Source: Bacteroidota bacterium (lineage in GTDB: Bacteria > Bacteroidota > Bacteroidia > B-17B0 > Aurantibacillaceae). From it: a stretch of DNA of 64,000 nucleotides. A model generated the notes under the pieces. The model was not told the DNA's origin. It made no database searches and was given only the letters and a program-made list of their open reading frames with translations. Location: the NCBI GenBank assembly GCA_900299295.1, contig OMJH01000060.1, positions 1-64,000 on the forward strand, in the 5' to 3' direction. This document shows, piece after piece, positions 62,079 through 64,000 of the stretch (the first letter of the stretch is position 1; every line of letters starts with the position of its first letter). The position numbers were made by a program, and so were the translations under genes.

Positions 62079-63395
62079 TTACTGATTTTCATTCACCCAG
62101 TTCAGGCGATCAGAAGGTGAAAATTGCCAGGGCGCTCCGTTATTTTCCAGATTCGAAAACATTCCGTTGAGCGCAGCAGGCGCTTCAGATTTTTCCATCA
62201 CAAGATACCGACGCATTTCGATAATAATGGAGAGCGGGTCGATATTCACAGGACACTCCTGAACGCACGCGTTACAGGTAGTGCAAGCCCACAATTCTTC
62301 CGCGCTGATGTAGTCGTGCAGAAGTGATTTGCCGTCATCCACGAAGTTGCCTCCGTTCGCTGCTTTGTTTTTGGCAACATCCTCCATTCTGTCTCGCGTA
62401 CTCATCATGATTTTGCGAGGCGATAATAATTTACCGGTGGTGTTGGCCGGACAAGAACTCGAACAGCGTCCGCATTCCGTACACGTGTACGCATCCAGTA
62501 ATTGTTTCCAGTTTAAATCAAACACATCACGTGCACCGAATGCAATTGGAGTAGCGTTCGGGTCAATTTCGCGGGGCACATAAGATGGGTCAAAGTTGGG
62601 TTTTACAACATCAGTTACCGCTTCAAGATTATTAAGTTGCCCCATTGGTTTAACGCTGGTGAAAAAGGTATTGGGAAAGGCAAGAATAATATGGAGGTGC
62701 TTGGAGAAAGGTAAATAGTTTAAAAAGGCAAAAATTCCCATGATATGAAACCACCAAGCGCCACGTTCAAGTAAAATAAGCGAATCGCTTGACATTCCCG
62801 AAAAACAAAAGGTAATCCATTTGCTTACAGGAAAACTTCCGGCAACATGATAACCCGTTACGCTCCTTGATTGCAATACTTGGTCTGTTGCATTCATAGT
62901 GAGTAGGGCGGACATCATGAAAATTTCAGCAATTAAAATCGCGTTCGCATCCAACCTGGGAAATCCGTTAAGATCATTGCTCATGAAGCGTTTGATGCGA
63001 CCCAAATTTCGGCGGAGCCAAAACACAACCACACCTATGAAAACCAGTAACGCGAGAATTTCAAAAAAGCCAATCAGGAAATCATAAAACGAGCCTAAAA
63101 AATGAAACGTACGATGTAATCCGATGAATCCGTCTACCATCATCTCGATTACTTCGATATTAATAAGTACAAATCCTACATAAACGAAAATATGCATTAC
63201 GGCGGATAAAGGCCTTGATACCATTTTGCCTTGCCCCAATGCAACGCGCAACATAGTAGAGAAATGTTCGTTGAAATTTCCTTTTGGTGAAAATTCTCGC
63301 CCTGATAAAACAGATTTTCTGATACGACCGATGTTCCGGTTGAAGAGCCAAACGGACGCTAGCGTTAATAAACAAAAAACAGCAATCGAAATCAT
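62079..63395 (-). CDS. Membrane (4Fe-4S) ferredoxin-type protein, HdrE/HdrC-like
   Basis: Protein of 438 residues. The N-terminal 240 residues have about five helices resembling nitrate reductase gamma/HdrE, a possible haem or quinone domain. The cytoplasmic C-terminal part has two 4Fe-4S sites, CTECGRCSSSCPANTTGKLLSP and CTTCNACVQECPVNIDPLS, of the dicluster type. With the next gene, the CCG protein, it looks like a membrane electron-transfer module that links quinone to an unknown partner. Its ATG overlaps the stop of the MlaD-like gene by one base (TAATG). Confidence 0.9.
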   Translation of the reverse strand: MISIAVFCLLTLASVWLFNRNIGRIRKSVLSGREFSPKGNFNEHFSTMLRVALGQGKMVSRPLSAVMHIFVYVGFVLINIEVIEMMVDGFIGLHRTFHFLGSFYDFLIGFFEILALLVFIGVVVFWLRRNLGRIKRFMSNDLNGFPRLDANAILIAEIFMMSALLTMNATDQVLQSRSVTGYHVAGSFPVSKWITFCFSGMSSDSLILLERGAWWFHIMGIFAFLNYLPFSKHLHIILAFPNTFFTSVKPMGQLNNLEAVTDVVKPNFDPSYVPREIDPNATPIAFGARDVFDLNWKQLLDAYTCTECGRCSSSCPANTTGKLLSPRKIMMSTRDRMEDVAKNKAANGGNFVDDGKSLLHDYISAEELWACTTCNACVQECPVNIDPLSIIIEMRRYLVMEKSEAPAALNGMFSNLENNGAPWQFSPSDRLNWVNENQ

Positions 63396-64000
63396 TAATG
63401 CGGAATTGAATCGTTTGGAATCGGTTTAAGTGGAGTTTTCCTACCAAGGACAGAAAAATGCAAATAACGTTCAGGGTTATAACGTAAATCTTTCAGTAGC
63501 ATATCAAGGTCTTGTGCAGATTTATTCAGGTTATTGTATAAGCTAGGGTCATGGATCAGTTTGCCCGCTGTTCCCTGTCCTTTGGTAATTTCATCGAGTA
63601 AAACGTTGGCTTGGCTAAGCGCGAGGTTGGTGCTTTCTATTGTTTGTTTGATGTTGCTTCTTGCAATTGAATCACTAATAGTTTCAAAATTTTCAATTAT
63701 ACCTGCGATTTTACTGTTGTTGTCGTTGATGTTTTTTGTTATCGAATTTATTCGTGAAATGATGGCTGTGATTGAGCCCTGCTGCTCGTCCATAATCATA
63801 TTGATTTTTCCTGTACTTTGTTCAAGCGAAATCACTGCATTTTTAATACTGGAAAAGCTTTCGATCAGGTTTTTACGTACATCACGATTCATAATTTCAT
63901 TTACGATTTGTACGACTGAATCCATGCTACCCACTAGTCCTGAGATTTTTTCTTTCAACGGCTGAAGCTCTGCGCGTACAGCGTTAGTTAGATTTTCCTG
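63395..64000 (-). CDS. MlaD/MCE family protein (N-terminus outside window)
   Basis: C-terminal 201 residues of a substrate-binding protein of the Mla lipid transport type; the N-terminal helix and MCE domain lie beyond the right edge. Visible are long amphipathic helices (SITAIISRINSITKNINDN), the TKGQGTAGKLIHDPSLYNNLN segment typical of Bacteroidota MCE proteins and the ending NPERYLHFSVLGRK. Such proteins bridge the inner membrane toward lipids of the outer membrane. It is translationally linked to the Fe-S gene. Confidence 0.82.
   Translation of the reverse strand, partial: QENLTNAVRAELQPLKEKISGLVGSMDSVVQIVNEIMNRDVRKNLIESFSSIKNAVISLEQSTGKINMIMDEQQGSITAIISRINSITKNINDNNSKIAGIIENFETISDSIARSNIKQTIESTNLALSQANVLLDEITKGQGTAGKLIHDPSLYNNLNKSAQDLDMLLKDLRYNPERYLHFSVLGRKTPLKPIPNDSIPH

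Overview
The window reads as chromosomal DNA of a member of the Bacteroidota; genus cannot be told from this sequence. Pointers: several secreted proteins end in a type IX secretion (T9SS) type A sorting domain; SecD and SecF are fused; nrdB is of the eukaryote-like class Ia type; many genes are preceded by the Bacteroidota -7 element TAnnTTTG, often only 4-13 bases before the start codon; and Shine-Dalgarno sequences are not evident. No rRNA, tRNA, CRISPR array, insertion sequence or prophage was recognised. Most of the window is housekeeping.

Layout. 1-10.4 kb: partial DEAD-box helicase, der, trmH with a nucleoside-type MFS permease, a coiled-coil membrane protein, comF, a lone CoA-transferase B subunit, rsmE, a TPR protein, an OmpR-type regulator and an arginase-fold protein with altered metal ligands. 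10.6-18.3 kb: a secreted BNR-repeat propeller, a lipoprotein, ribonucleotide reductase nrdB-nrdA, and a 624-base intergenic stretch with an orphan terminator. 18.3-24.6 kb: an FMN/3Fe-4S glutamate-synthase-like protein, a BatA-like membrane protein overlapping a dihydroorotase homologue that lacks the HxH metal motif, and a secreted lipoprotein. 25-27.2 kb: a compact minus-strand operon of a Cys-rich Crp-type regulator, a frameshifted rhodanese, an intact rhodanese, a DUF2892 membrane protein, a DUF983 protein and thioredoxin; it looks like a split YgaP-type sulfane-sulfur module. 27.4-29.1 kb: lipoprotein, folB, mscS.

29.2-34.6 kb is the most distinctive segment: five closely packed plus-strand genes encoding a receiver-PP2C (RsbU/SpoIIE) phosphatase, a stand-alone H-NOX haem protein, a 965-residue double-GAF histidine kinase with an enlarged region between its H and N boxes, and two single-domain receivers. 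Together they form a plausible nitric-oxide-responsive multi-output phosphorelay.

34.7-43.1 kb: tatA preceded by a 35-codon membrane micro-ORF, secDF, then an operon of an FG-GAP T9SS protein, a lipoprotein with a CxxxxCH haem site and propeller, and a DCC thiol oxidoreductase. 43.2-47.4 kb: thyA and a tandem pair of T9SS repeat proteins. 47.5-56.7 kb: a DnaQ/GIY-YIG nuclease with an S24-type self-cleaving regulator, grpE-dnaJ, a KAP NTPase with a palindromic control site, a small XRE regulator, another T9SS protein and galE. 56.8-64 kb: ribBA, pdhA and pdhC, then a minus-strand run of a small conserved protein, two HdrB/HdrC-like Fe-S proteins and a partial MlaD/MCE protein.
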